Of a stretch of 38,755 nt of DNA, positions 6,606 to 12,715 are shown in pieces. The DNA lies in IMG/VR virus record IMGVR_UViG_3300020215_000096, positions 1 through 38,755 of that record; one strand, 5' to 3'. The notes below the pieces were generated by a model that searched no databases, was not told where the DNA came from, and saw nothing but the letters and a program-made list of their open reading frames with translations. Each line of letters opens with the position of its first letter. Within the stretch, counting starts at the first letter, position 1. The position numbers were made by a program, and so were the translations under genes. This stretch comes from a virus.

Positions 6606-6808
6606 CACAGCACGGAGCACCCAGGGCAGAGTCCGACCGCTCGATCGAGCACGCGATCCGACCCGAGCCGCAGGGGCACATCAGGTCGGTGGTCCCGCGA
6701 GATGCCTGCCCGTCTCGCGGCCCCATTGAAGTGACGATTCCGCCTGGTCGAGCAGCGACGGCGCTCCGCCTCACGGCGCGAGCGCCGTTCGCGTCTTAAC
6801 GCTCGTGG

Positions 6809-6814
6809 TACAGT
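6809..6814 (+). promoter_or_regulatory. Possible -10 element for a leaderless transcript
   Basis: TACAGT (TAnnnT type) stands six bases before ATG 6821, the spacing seen in leaderless genes of high-G+C bacteria. No SD precedes that ATG. No good -35 is visible. The 215-base gap before it contains the 12-base palindrome GCTCGATCGAGC near 6635-6646 but no gene that I can support. Confidence 0.3.
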
Positions 6815-6820
6815 CTCGGG

Positions 6821-7159
6821 ATGACCGACGCGAAGACCGAAGCGCAGGCCCTCCAAGAGCGGGAGGTAAACTGGACGCTCAACCAACTCGAGAAGCTCCT
6901 CGGCGCGATGCGAGCGCGGCAGGCCGCACACGCGTCCACAACAGCAGAGGACCAAGCCGACCTCGTGGCCGCGCTACACCTCGGCGCCGCCCTCGGCACG
7001 CTGCGCGCGTTCGCTGCGCTCATGCCGGCCCACCACGCCATCATCGAGGATGTCGCATCCTCGGTCGCGCGACACCGCATCAAGCGGGTCACGGAGCGCG
7101 CGATCGAGACGCCAGATGGCAAGGCGTTGATCGTCCCCGGGCGCGGCTCATCCGCCTGA
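6821..7159 (+). CDS. Helical hypothetical protein (112 aa)
   Basis: ATG 6821 is preceded by a 215-base gap and a possible -10, so this gene may have its own promoter. The protein is almost entirely helical: charged N-terminus (TDAKTEAQALQEREVNWTLN), an Ala/Leu/His-rich middle (LVAALHLGAALGTLRAFAAL) and a basic C-terminal third. The middle is amphipathic rather than clearly membrane-spanning. No family is recognised. Confidence 0.65.
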   Translation: MTDAKTEAQALQEREVNWTLNQLEKLLGAMRARQAAHASTTAEDQADLVAALHLGAALGTLRAFAALMPAHHAIIEDVASSVARHRIKRVTERAIETPDGKALIVPGRGSSA

Positions 7160-7160
7160 C

Positions 7161-7394
7161 GTGGCCGCGATCGACGTAGACGACGACGTGCAATACGGCC
7201 TGCGCTGCACTGGACCCGAGGTGCTCGCGCTGCTCGCCGCGATCACGCGGGGCGCCGACGAACTCGGAGCCGACGTAGCTGCTCGCCTCGTTGCGGTGCG
7301 ATCTCGCCTCCCGGCGCCGTCCGATGTCGAGGCTGCGATTCGTGCCGCTCGCTCGAGGCGAGAACAGACGGAGCTCCGGCGGAAGCGTCGCTAA
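7161..7394 (+). CDS. Small hypothetical protein (77 aa)
   Basis: It starts at GTG 7161, one base after the preceding stop. An acidic leader (AAIDVDDDV) precedes helices, and the C-terminus is strongly basic (AARSRREQTELRRKRR), suggesting contact with nucleic acid. Its TAA (7392-7394) overlaps the stop codon of the oppositely oriented lipoprotein gene, so transcription units converge here. The 5-base dyad AGCGT/ACGCT across the junction is weak. The family is unknown. Confidence 0.65.
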   Translation: MAAIDVDDDVQYGLRCTGPEVLALLAAITRGADELGADVAARLVAVRSRLPAPSDVEAAIRAARSRREQTELRRKRR

Positions 7395-7798
7395 CGCTGC
7401 TTGCGCACGTAGTCGAGATCGTACGTCGACACGCACGACGCCCCGCCTCGATTGTGGGCCGCCACAGTGGCCACACCCGACAACCTCGACGCGCCCGCGT
7501 CCTCCTGCGTTGTCGCAACACTGATATCGACGATCTCTTCCTCTGTCTCGCAGCGAGAGAGCGTCGTGATCGTGCAACCATCCGCGGAGATCCGCTGATC
7601 TACCGCCCGACACGGGCCCGCAGCAGGCCCTCCGCCCAGCATTACGACGCCCCTCCCGATCTCGGGGCAGGAGCCGGACACCTTCTTGGCGGTGAGATCG
7701 TAGGTCCCGCGGCGCTTTTCGATATCGCAAACGAAGTCGCCTCCACCGCACCCGGCGAGAGCGGCGATCCAGCAGAGCACGCACAAGCGGGACAGCAT
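7391..7798 (-). CDS. Secreted lipoprotein, candidate moron (135 aa)
   Basis: From ATG 7798-7796 the protein reads MLSRLCVLCWIAALAGC: basic n-region, hydrophobic core and a perfect lipobox LAGC with Cys at residue 17. It would be lipidated and anchored in the cell envelope. The mature part (about 118 aa) has several further Cys (for example GSCPEIG, GPCRAV, GCTITT, SRCETE) that could form disulfides. An alternative GTG start at 7822 adds eight residues. It is a single minus-strand gene among plus-strand early genes, typical of a moron expressed from a prophage. Phage lipoproteins of this size often block superinfection. That role is inferred. Confidence 0.75.
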   Translation of the reverse strand: MLSRLCVLCWIAALAGCGGGDFVCDIEKRRGTYDLTAKKVSGSCPEIGRGVVMLGGGPAAGPCRAVDQRISADGCTITTLSRCETEEEIVDISVATTQEDAGASRLSGVATVAAHNRGGASCVSTYDLDYVRKQR

Positions 7799-7901
7799 GC
7801 CCCCGGGATCGCCTAATTCCACCCTGAGTTCAAGGCCTTACAAAAAAGCCGAAAAAAGTAGTGGAAGGGGGTTGCGTTGTCTAAGGGACTTTAGTAGAAC
7901 C

Positions 7902-8024
7902 CGTCTCACGGTGAGACGAGCTGAGACACAAACGTCGGTGCTCGGGGATGAGCGGTGTAGCGGGCTGCGACAGGCTGTCGCACGCAGAGATAGTAGAGAC
8001 ACTGAACCAAGGTTCTCATAGAAC
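7902..8024 (+). promoter_or_regulatory. Second palindrome-rich control region with a rightward promoter
   Basis: CGTCTCAC-G-GTGAGACG (7902-7918) and TGCGACAG-G-CTGTCGCA (7966-7982) are perfect dyads with one central base. CTGAACCAAGGTTC (8002-8015) contains GAACC-AA-GGTTC. A plausible promoter has -35 GAGACA (7996-8001), a 17-base spacer that is exactly the third palindrome, and -10 TAGAAC (8019-8024), ending six bases before ATG 8031. An operator in the spacer is a classic repression layout. All three half-site types recur in 3494-4540. Confidence 0.55.
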
Positions 8025-8030
8025 TTTTCA

Positions 8031-8252
8031 ATGGTAGGGTACATAAATCGGCTCGTGAGAAAGCGTGCCATTGGTCGTCGGCCTATGGGCCGCCCACCCA
8101 AGCCACCGCACGAGCAGCAGAACGTTCAGGTTCAGGTCTACGTGCGAGCCGACGCTGCCGACATCCTCCTGCGCAAAGCCGAAGAGGAGCAGCGCAGCGT
8201 GAGCGATGTTGTCCGCGAGCTCATCTACCGAGAGCTGAAGATCGCGTCCTGA
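8031..8252 (+). CDS. Ribbon-helix-helix regulator with GRPP motif (73 aa)
   Basis: Residues about 35-70 (VQVQVYVRADAADILLRKAE, then SVSDVVRELIYREL) match the RHH fold: one DNA-reading strand and two helices. The basic stretch GRRPMGRPPKPP before it resembles an AT-hook-like arm. No start has a clear SD. ATG 8031 is taken because the proposed -10 lies six bases upstream (leaderless); ATG 8085, giving a 55-aa protein that starts MGRPPK, is the alternative. Its promoter overlaps a palindrome that also occurs before the leftward operon, so it may repress itself and that operon. Dimerisation is expected for the family. Confidence 0.7.
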   Translation: MVGYINRLVRKRAIGRRPMGRPPKPPHEQQNVQVQVYVRADAADILLRKAEEEQRSVSDVVRELIYRELKIAS

Positions 8253-8288
8253 ACAGACGCGCAGCGTGGCTGGGCGGGAGGAGTACAA

Positions 8289-8630
8289 GTGCCGACTTTT
8301 CTGAGGGAAGTCACAAAACAGCATGCCCCGGATCGTCGGCTGGGCACTCACACCGACTTGACGCTTCGGTTATGGAAGCGACCCGTGTCCCTACGGGGAG
8401 AACATGCCGGGCAACACGACATAACGTCTCTCATCAGACGCGTTCGTTGCCAATATTGGAAGCAACGTACCAAAGTCCGGGCTCGGCCGCAAATTTTTTC
8501 CCGCCTCAGCACCAGAGGGCTTCCCAAGGTTTCTTCCCTGGCTGCGGCCAATAATTCGTCCGAATTCTCTCATGGCCTGCAGGCGTGGGAGAGGGCGCCA
8601 ATTTCGCGACAACCTCCGGAGGTGGACTAA
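8289..8630 (+). CDS. Atypical basic protein, possibly a decayed maturase-like fragment (113 aa)
   Basis: GTG 8289 follows a strong SD (GGGAGGAG, 8277-8284), and the TAA ends one base before the next gene's GTG, as expected for a coupled gene. Codon use differs clearly from the neighbours: many codons end in A or T, while the surroundings prefer G or C. The protein is very basic. LIRRVRCQYWKQ resembles the 'LRRRLR..YWKQW' segment of group II intron maturase domains, but the rest aligns poorly and the reverse transcriptase part is absent. It could be a true recent acquisition, a remnant, or chance coding. Confidence 0.4.
   Translation: MPTFLREVTKQHAPDRRLGTHTDLTLRLWKRPVSLRGEHAGQHDITSLIRRVRCQYWKQRTKVRARPQIFSRLSTRGLPKVSSLAAANNSSEFSHGLQAWERAPISRQPPEVD
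8387..8467. repeat. Hairpins and a 14-base repeat in the atypical segment
   Basis: GTCCCTACGGGGAG (8387-8400) is repeated exactly at 23436-23449, where it overlaps the stop of a late zinc-ribbon gene. Both copies can form TCCC-TAC-GGGGA. CGTCT/AGACG (8425-8440) and CGTTGC/GCAACG around the perfect palindrome CCAATATTGG (8445-8467) follow. Their density in a lower-G+C stretch suggests a mobile or regulatory remnant. Confidence 0.4.
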
Positions 8631-8631
8631 C

Positions 8632-8889
8632 GTGCTAGGCGTGGAGCACCTCACACGTCTCGTCAACGACTTCGCCCGGGAATGGTCCGACTCCGCGACC
8701 AAGGCGGAAGTGCTGCTCCGGCTCGTAGAGGAACTGGTCGACGCCGCTCGGGCGGACGAGCGCGAGGCGGCGCTCGGTGCCGTGCGCGAGGTCCGCGAGT
8801 GGTGGGCCCGCTACGGGAGGCACGGAGCGGCGCCGCAGGCCCTCGCCGAGGTCGAGGCCAAGATCCTCGAGAGAGGAGGGCGCGGGTGA
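8632..8889 (+). CDS. Small acidic helical protein (85 aa)
   Basis: GTG 8632 is preceded by a perfect SD (GGAGGTGG) lying in the end of the previous frame. An upstream ATG in frame at 8572 gives an Arg-rich shadow-like extension and is rejected. The protein is helical and charged (HLTRLVNDFAREWSDSATKA, LRLVEELVDAARADEREAAL) with REWWARYGRHG near residue 55. No known family is seen. Its stop overlaps the next start (GTGA), so it opens a chain of coupled genes that includes two tiny membrane proteins and a winged-helix protein. Confidence 0.7.
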   Translation: MLGVEHLTRLVNDFAREWSDSATKAEVLLRLVEELVDAARADEREAALGAVREVREWWARYGRHGAAPQALAEVEAKILERGGRG

Positions 8890-8972
8890 CCCTCGTCCTC
8901 GTCAGCCTCGCAAAGCTGGCCCTCGTTGTGGGCCTGATCGCCGTCCTGGAGTGGAGAGGAGAGCGCGCATGA
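8886..8972 (+). CDS. Tiny membrane protein (28 aa)
   Basis: GTG 8886 overlaps the stop of the previous gene and its own TGA overlaps the ATG of the next (ATGA). Of its 28 residues, about 20 form one hydrophobic helix (TLVLVSLAKLALVVGLIAVL), followed by EWRGERA. This is the size of many small membrane peptides that modulate host membrane complexes. Coupling on both sides is the main reason to accept such a short frame. Confidence 0.6.
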   Translation: MTLVLVSLAKLALVVGLIAVLEWRGERA

Positions 8973-9154
8973 AGCGTCGCCTGGAAGCCGTCGAGGTCGA
9001 TCCGTCGCTCCTCGAGCAGAACTGGACCCGCCTACGGAACGCCCCGCGGCCCCCGCGTCCGGCTCGCTGGAGCGAGCTCGGACTCGAGGCGCTGCTCGTC
9101 CTCGCTGTCGTGCTCGGGATCTACCTCGGCATGTGGCTTGGGGGGGTGCAGTGA
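8969..9154 (+). CDS. Small C-terminally anchored membrane protein (61 aa)
   Basis: ATG 8969 overlaps the preceding stop and has GGAGAGGAGAG just upstream. The first 40 residues are soluble and proline/arginine-rich (NWTRLRNAPRPPRPARW). A hydrophobic helix ends the protein (ALLVLAVVLGIYLGMWLGG, about 43-61). This suggests a cytosolic domain with a C-terminal anchor. It pairs with the 28-aa membrane peptide in the same coupled unit. No family is recognised. Confidence 0.65.
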   Translation: MKRRLEAVEVDPSLLEQNWTRLRNAPRPPRPARWSELGLEALLVLAVVLGIYLGMWLGGVQ

Positions 9155-9564
9155 AGCGGGCCATGAAGAAGGCGCCCCGGCAGCCGACGCTGCGCAGCCA
9201 GAAGAAGGCGCCCCGGCAGCCGACGCTGCGCAGCCAGAAGAAGGCGCCCCGGCAGCCGACGCTGCGCAGCCAGCGGCCGGCGCCGGCGCCGGCGCCCCTG
9301 GACGCGGAGACGCTTCCGGCCGGGCAGCGACGGGTGCTCGAGACGCTCGTGCAACTCCGGCGACAGTCCGGCGGTGTGACGCCGTCGATGCGCGAGATCG
9401 CGGCGGCGCTCGGGCTCAAGAGCCCGCACGGCATCAAGAGCCACCTCGACGCACTGGAGCGGAAGGGCTTCTTACGCCGGCGCCCACATCTCGCGCGGTA
9501 CATCGAGCTTCTCTGGGCAGCGCCCGACGCACCCACGCTCTCCGACGAGGAGATCCCGTGGTAG
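9151..9564 (+). CDS. LexA-like winged-helix protein with a repeated basic tail (137 aa)
   Basis: It starts at GTG 9151, overlapping the preceding TGA. Residues about 4-42 contain three exact copies of the 12-residue unit KKAPRQPTLRSQ, then a Pro/Ala linker. Residues about 58-115 (RRVLETLVQLRRQSGGVTPS, MREIAAALGLKSPHGIKSHL, DALERKGFLRRRP) match the DNA-binding domain of LexA, with helix-turn-helix and wing. No LexA protease domain is present, so it is a DNA-binding-only regulator. The Lys/Arg repeats may add non-specific DNA binding. It lies next to the resolvase and replication genes, so it may control or assist replication. Confidence 0.75.
   Translation: MKRAMKKAPRQPTLRSQKKAPRQPTLRSQKKAPRQPTLRSQRPAPAPAPLDAETLPAGQRRVLETLVQLRRQSGGVTPSMREIAAALGLKSPHGIKSHLDALERKGFLRRRPHLARYIELLWAAPDAPTLSDEEIPW
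9166..9273 (+). repeat. Three exact 36-bp tandem repeats
   Basis: Units at 9166-9201, 9202-9237 and 9238-9273 are identical base for base and in frame, each coding for KKAPRQPTLRSQ. Each includes a small dyad GCAGC-CGAC-GCTGC. Perfect identity points to recent expansion or selection on DNA sequence. The number of units may vary between relatives. Confidence 0.9.
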
Positions 9565-10172
9565 CCGAGGCGAGGGTCACCGTGGCCGTCGATCCCGGCC
9601 CCGTCGAGAGCGCGTACGTCGTCTACGACGGGAACGTCATCGAGGCGGGGAGGGAGCAGAACGCCGCCGTCCTCGAGTTCGTCCGCGGGGCCGCGGCGTT
9701 CGAACCAGCGCGGCTCGTCGTTGAGAAGATCGCCTCGTACGGGATGCCCGTCGGCGAGGAGACCTTCCAGACGTGCGTCTGGACCGGGCGCCTCGTCCAG
9801 CGGTGGGCGGACGAGCGGTTCCGGGTCGGGTTCGACCCGCAGTGGCACGAGATCACGCGGCTCCGGGTGAAGCTGGCCCTCTGCCACCACCCGCACGCCA
9901 AGGACTCGAACGTGCGTCAGGCGCTCCTGGACCGCTTCGGCGGGAAGAGCAGGGCGATCGGATCAAAGAAGGCGAGGGGGCCGCTCTACGCCCTCTCCGG
10001 CGACATGTGGGCGGCCCTCGCGGTCGCGGTGGCTTGGAACGACATCAACGGGGGGGGCCTGGAGATGCTTCGTGTCAATTCGGTACCGGAAGGTCAGCCA
10101 GAAGCTCCACGCGAGTGCGAGCTTTCGCGCGCTGTCGGCGCCAAAACCCAACGCGAGAACCCTGTGGGTTGA
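9558..10172 (+). CDS. RuvC-like Holliday junction resolvase (204 aa)
   Basis: GTG 9558 overlaps the end of the winged-helix gene by seven bases. The protein shows the RNase H-like resolvase set: VAVDPGPVES with Asp12, RLVVEKIASYG with Glu56, and SGDMWAALAVAVA with Asp149 in the C-terminal acidic helix. RuvC-type enzymes cut four-way DNA junctions, resolving recombination and branched replication intermediates before packaging. The last 34 or so residues extend past the conserved core and overlap the next gene out of frame by 101 bases. Next to the replication and recombination genes this role fits well. The overall fold assignment is firm; substrate detail is inferred. Confidence 0.8.
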   Translation: MVAEARVTVAVDPGPVESAYVVYDGNVIEAGREQNAAVLEFVRGAAAFEPARLVVEKIASYGMPVGEETFQTCVWTGRLVQRWADERFRVGFDPQWHEITRLRVKLALCHHPHAKDSNVRQALLDRFGGKSRAIGSKKARGPLYALSGDMWAALAVAVAWNDINGGGLEMLRVNSVPEGQPEAPRECELSRAVGAKTQRENPVG

Positions 10173-11046
10173 GCTCTTGATCGGCCGCTACACATCCATG
10201 ATCCCGGGCGTCGTCATCGCCGGCCCCGCCGCGCTCGCCGAAGCATGCGGGAATTGGACCGCCTCGGAAATGCTCGAGTGTTTCAGCGAGCTCGAGCGCC
10301 AAGGCATGGCGAAGGCGGACTGGTCCGCGCATCTCGTCTGGCTCCCCGGAGCTGTTGCGCAGGGAGACCTACACAAGCCCGAGAGCCCCAACGTCGTGCG
10401 CGCATGGGGCAAGCGGTGGCTCGAGGTCCCGAAGTGCCCGCTGAAAAGCGAGGCATTCCAAGCACTAAAAGCCTTCGTCGAAGGCTTCGGGGAAGCCTTC
10501 GGGGAAGCCTTCGGGGAAGCCTTCGGTCACCCTTCCTCGAATCAGGAACAGGAACAGGAATATGATCTTAATGCACGGAGCGGCGAAAACGCCGCGTCCG
10601 TGCCGCCGTCGGGTCCGGGTCGGTCCGGCGAGGGAGAAACCCGAGGAGCCGGTTCATCCACTGAGGTGAGCCCGCCCACTGAGGCGTCCGCGGCCACTGA
10701 GCCACGGGGAACCCTCCAGCTCCTTCCCCCGACGACTCCGGAGCGGCCGGTGCTCGAGTTCCCGTGTCGGCCAGTTGGCACGCGCGGAGGCCGAGCGCCG
10801 GACCGGTGGCCACTCACCCGGGAGAGGCTCGCCGAGTTCGAGCAGCGTTTCCCGGAGCTCGATGTCCTTCTGCATTGCCGGAAGGCGCTCGAGTGGTGCC
10901 ACAGCCGCGACGCAGGCAAGCGCAAGACGTACGGCGGGATGCCGAAGTTCCTCGGCACTTGGCTCGCCAACGAGCTTGAGCGCCAGGCGCAGCGGGGCAC
11001 CGGCCCGCCCAAGCGCGACACACGGCCCGCGCTGCCGCAACTCTAG
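10072..11046 (+). CDS. O-type replication initiation protein (324 aa)
   Basis: GTG 10072 has GGAG eight bases upstream. The N-terminus (YRKVSQKLHASASFRALSAP, then PNARTLWVELLIGRYTSMIP) matches the phage replication proteins with 'FRALS.P.PNAQTLW.YLL..P.TT.IPG', a winged-helix initiator group comparable to lambda O. A repeated GEAFGEAFGEAFG at about residues 139-153 and QEQEQEYD after it are encoded by tandem DNA repeats likely to be the origin. The C-terminal domain (LLHCRKALEWCHSRDAGKRK, then LGTWLANELERQ) resembles the helicase-contacting part of such proteins. The DnaB-type helicase gene follows directly, as in primosome pairs. Confidence 0.75.
   Translation: MSIRYRKVSQKLHASASFRALSAPKPNARTLWVELLIGRYTSMIPGVVIAGPAALAEACGNWTASEMLECFSELERQGMAKADWSAHLVWLPGAVAQGDLHKPESPNVVRAWGKRWLEVPKCPLKSEAFQALKAFVEGFGEAFGEAFGEAFGHPSSNQEQEQEYDLNARSGENAASVPPSGPGRSGEGETRGAGSSTEVSPPTEASAATEPRGTLQLLPPTTPERPVLEFPCRPVGTRGGRAPDRWPLTRERLAEFEQRFPELDVLLHCRKALEWCHSRDAGKRKTYGGMPKFLGTWLANELERQAQRGTGPPKRDTRPALPQL
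10471..10573 (+). other. Candidate replication origin: five 12-bp iterons and an A+T-rich stretch
   Basis: Five tandem 12-mers lie at 10471-10530: GCCTTCGTCGAA, GGCTTCGGGGAA, GCCTTCGGGGAA twice and GCCTTCGGTCAC. Across unit borders they form the dyad GAAG-C-CTTC. CAGGAA is then repeated three times (10543-10560), followed by TATGATCTTAATG, one of the most A+T-rich spots of the module. This copies the plan of lambda ori, where iterons and an A+T-rich box sit inside gene O. Initiator binding and unwinding here are inference. Confidence 0.6.
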
Positions 11047-11085
11047 CCACCCTTCTCTCGCTGATGCCGACGGAGGCCCGCGACT

Positions 11086-12372
11086 GTGAGCCGCTACACC
11101 GACACCAAGCTGGAACGAGCCGTCCTGGCGGCCGTGCTGCAAGACGGCGACAACACGCGCGCGGCGTCCGTCGTCGCCCGGCTGTCGGAGGTCGACTTCA
11201 CCGACCCGTTCGCCCTGCGTGCGTACCGCGGTCTGGCGCGGTTGGCCGCCGAGGGGCGTCCGCTCGATCTGCACCTTCTCGCCGAAGTGCTGCGAGCGGA
11301 CCCCCTCGGCGCGAAGGTCGAGGGCAGCCTCGGCGTGCTCGCAGCGGAGGATGTCCTACCGTGGCACTCTGGCGCCTACGCGGACCGACTCCGAGAGCTA
11401 GCGCAACGAAGGGCCCTAGCTTCGCTCAGAATCGACGAAGTGCTGGAGGGTACCCAGACCGCGGCCGAGGCGGTTGCGTCGATTAGAGCGCAACTGGAGG
11501 CCATCGACGCGCGTGGTGCAGCGACCGAGGCGTTCGGGGGGCTCGAGATCGCCCGGGATGCGCACGAGCGGCTGCGAGAGGGTCACGAGGATACCCCGTG
11601 TCGCAGCAGGGGACTCCCGACAGGTCTGCTGAAGGTGGATGGGTGCCTCCGTGGGATGCGGCCCGGCGGTCTGTATGTCGCTGCGGCTCGGCCAGGGCAG
11701 GGGAAGACGGCGCTCGCGATCAACATCGCGATGCGGTGTGCGCTCCGGGAGCGTGGGCCGGTCGTCTTCTATTCCTACGAGATGTCGCGGGCGGAGCTCG
11801 GCGACCGGATCGCGGCGAGTGAGGCGCGCGTCAGCCTCGAAGACCTCGTCGCCGGGAGGTTGGCGACGAAGGAGATCGAGCGGGTCACTGCGACGCTCGC
11901 GAGGCTGGGGGATGCTCCGTTCCATCTCGTCGACCAGGATTTGCGCCTCGAGCAAATGGGCTCGCTGGCGCTTCGGCTTCACGCGCGGGCGCCGCTGGCG
12001 CTTGTCGTTGTGGACTATCTCCAGCTCGTGAAGACCGCCGTTCGGCGGGACTCTCGCGAGCAGGAGGTCGCAGAGGTCGCGCGGGGGCTGAAGCGGCTCG
12101 CGCGGTCGGTTGGTGCGCCGGTTCTCGCTCTGGCGCAGCTCAACCGGGAGCTCGAACGGCGGGAGGACAAACGGCCCCGGCTCGCGGATCTGCGGGAGTC
12201 TGGGGATATCGAGGCGGCGGCAGACGCGGTGCTCGCGATCCACCGGCCGCACTACTACGACGAGAGCGCGGACCCGCAACTCGCGGAGATCCTCGTGCTC
12301 AAACACAGGCACGGCCGAATCGGCATCGCGACGGTGCGATGGACGGGCGAGCACGTGCGCTTCGACGACTGA
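11086..12372 (+). CDS. dnaB: Replicative DNA helicase, DnaB type (428 aa)
   Basis: GTG 11086 has GGAGG nine bases upstream. An N-terminal DnaB domain (about 1-115) precedes a RecA-like motor: Walker A ARPGQGKTAL (201-210), Walker B LVVVDYLQL (306-314), and the DnaB signature QLNRELERREDKRP (351-364) with RESGDIEAAAD (370-380). It would form a hexamer that unwinds the replication fork in the 5'-3' direction. The length agrees with the family (about 430-470). It follows the O-type initiator, likely its loader or partner. No phage DNA polymerase is visible, so host polymerase is probably used. Confidence 0.92.
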   Translation: MSRYTDTKLERAVLAAVLQDGDNTRAASVVARLSEVDFTDPFALRAYRGLARLAAEGRPLDLHLLAEVLRADPLGAKVEGSLGVLAAEDVLPWHSGAYADRLRELAQRRALASLRIDEVLEGTQTAAEAVASIRAQLEAIDARGAATEAFGGLEIARDAHERLREGHEDTPCRSRGLPTGLLKVDGCLRGMRPGGLYVAAARPGQGKTALAINIAMRCALRERGPVVFYSYEMSRAELGDRIAASEARVSLEDLVAGRLATKEIERVTATLARLGDAPFHLVDQDLRLEQMGSLALRLHARAPLALVVVDYLQLVKTAVRRDSREQEVAEVARGLKRLARSVGAPVLALAQLNRELERREDKRPRLADLRESGDIEAAADAVLAIHRPHYYDESADPQLAEILVLKHRHGRIGIATVRWTGEHVRFDD

Positions 12373-12382
12373 GGAGAAAGAG

Positions 12383-12715
12383 ATGCATCGTCAACCGTGG
12401 ACAGAGGAAGAGACGAACAAGGCGATCCGCTTGCGGCGCGCGAGGCGCGGCTACGCGGCCATCGGGGCCGTGCTCGGCCGCACGCCGGCGGCTGTCCAGG
12501 TGCACCTGTCGAAAGTGCGCTGCGGTGAGGCGCGGAGCGCCGCTTTGCAGCCTGAGCCGACGGAAGGGCAGAACGCGCCGCCGCCAGCGCCGCCGCCAGC
12601 GACCCTCAGCGAGCGGCTGCGACTCGTCGAACAAGGGCACGCTGACTTCGCGGAGACGTACCAAGCCGTTGTCGAGCGGCTCGAGCGGCTTGAGCAGATC
12701 GTGGGGGTGTCGTGA
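12383..12715 (+). CDS. Myb/SANT-like helix-turn-helix protein (110 aa)
   Basis: ATG 12383 follows GAGGAGAAAGAG, a good SD. Residues about 5-45 (PWTEEETNKAIRLRRARRGY, then AAIGAVLGRTPAAVQVHLSK) match the 'W..EE...L..L...G.....IA..LGRT..AV..+' pattern of SANT/Myb and related homeodomain-like folds. A Pro/Ala linker (PPPAPPPA) leads to a helical C-terminus (about 75-110) that could dimerise. The DNA target is not known. Lying between helicase and exonuclease, it may regulate this replication block or act as an accessory DNA-binding factor. Confidence 0.7.
   Translation: MHRQPWTEEETNKAIRLRRARRGYAAIGAVLGRTPAAVQVHLSKVRCGEARSAALQPEPTEGQNAPPPAPPPATLSERLRLVEQGHADFAETYQAVVERLERLEQIVGVS

Noticed and set aside
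9166-9273. CRISPR-like array
   Set aside because: The 36-bp repeats are directly adjacent without spacers and are in frame within a gene.
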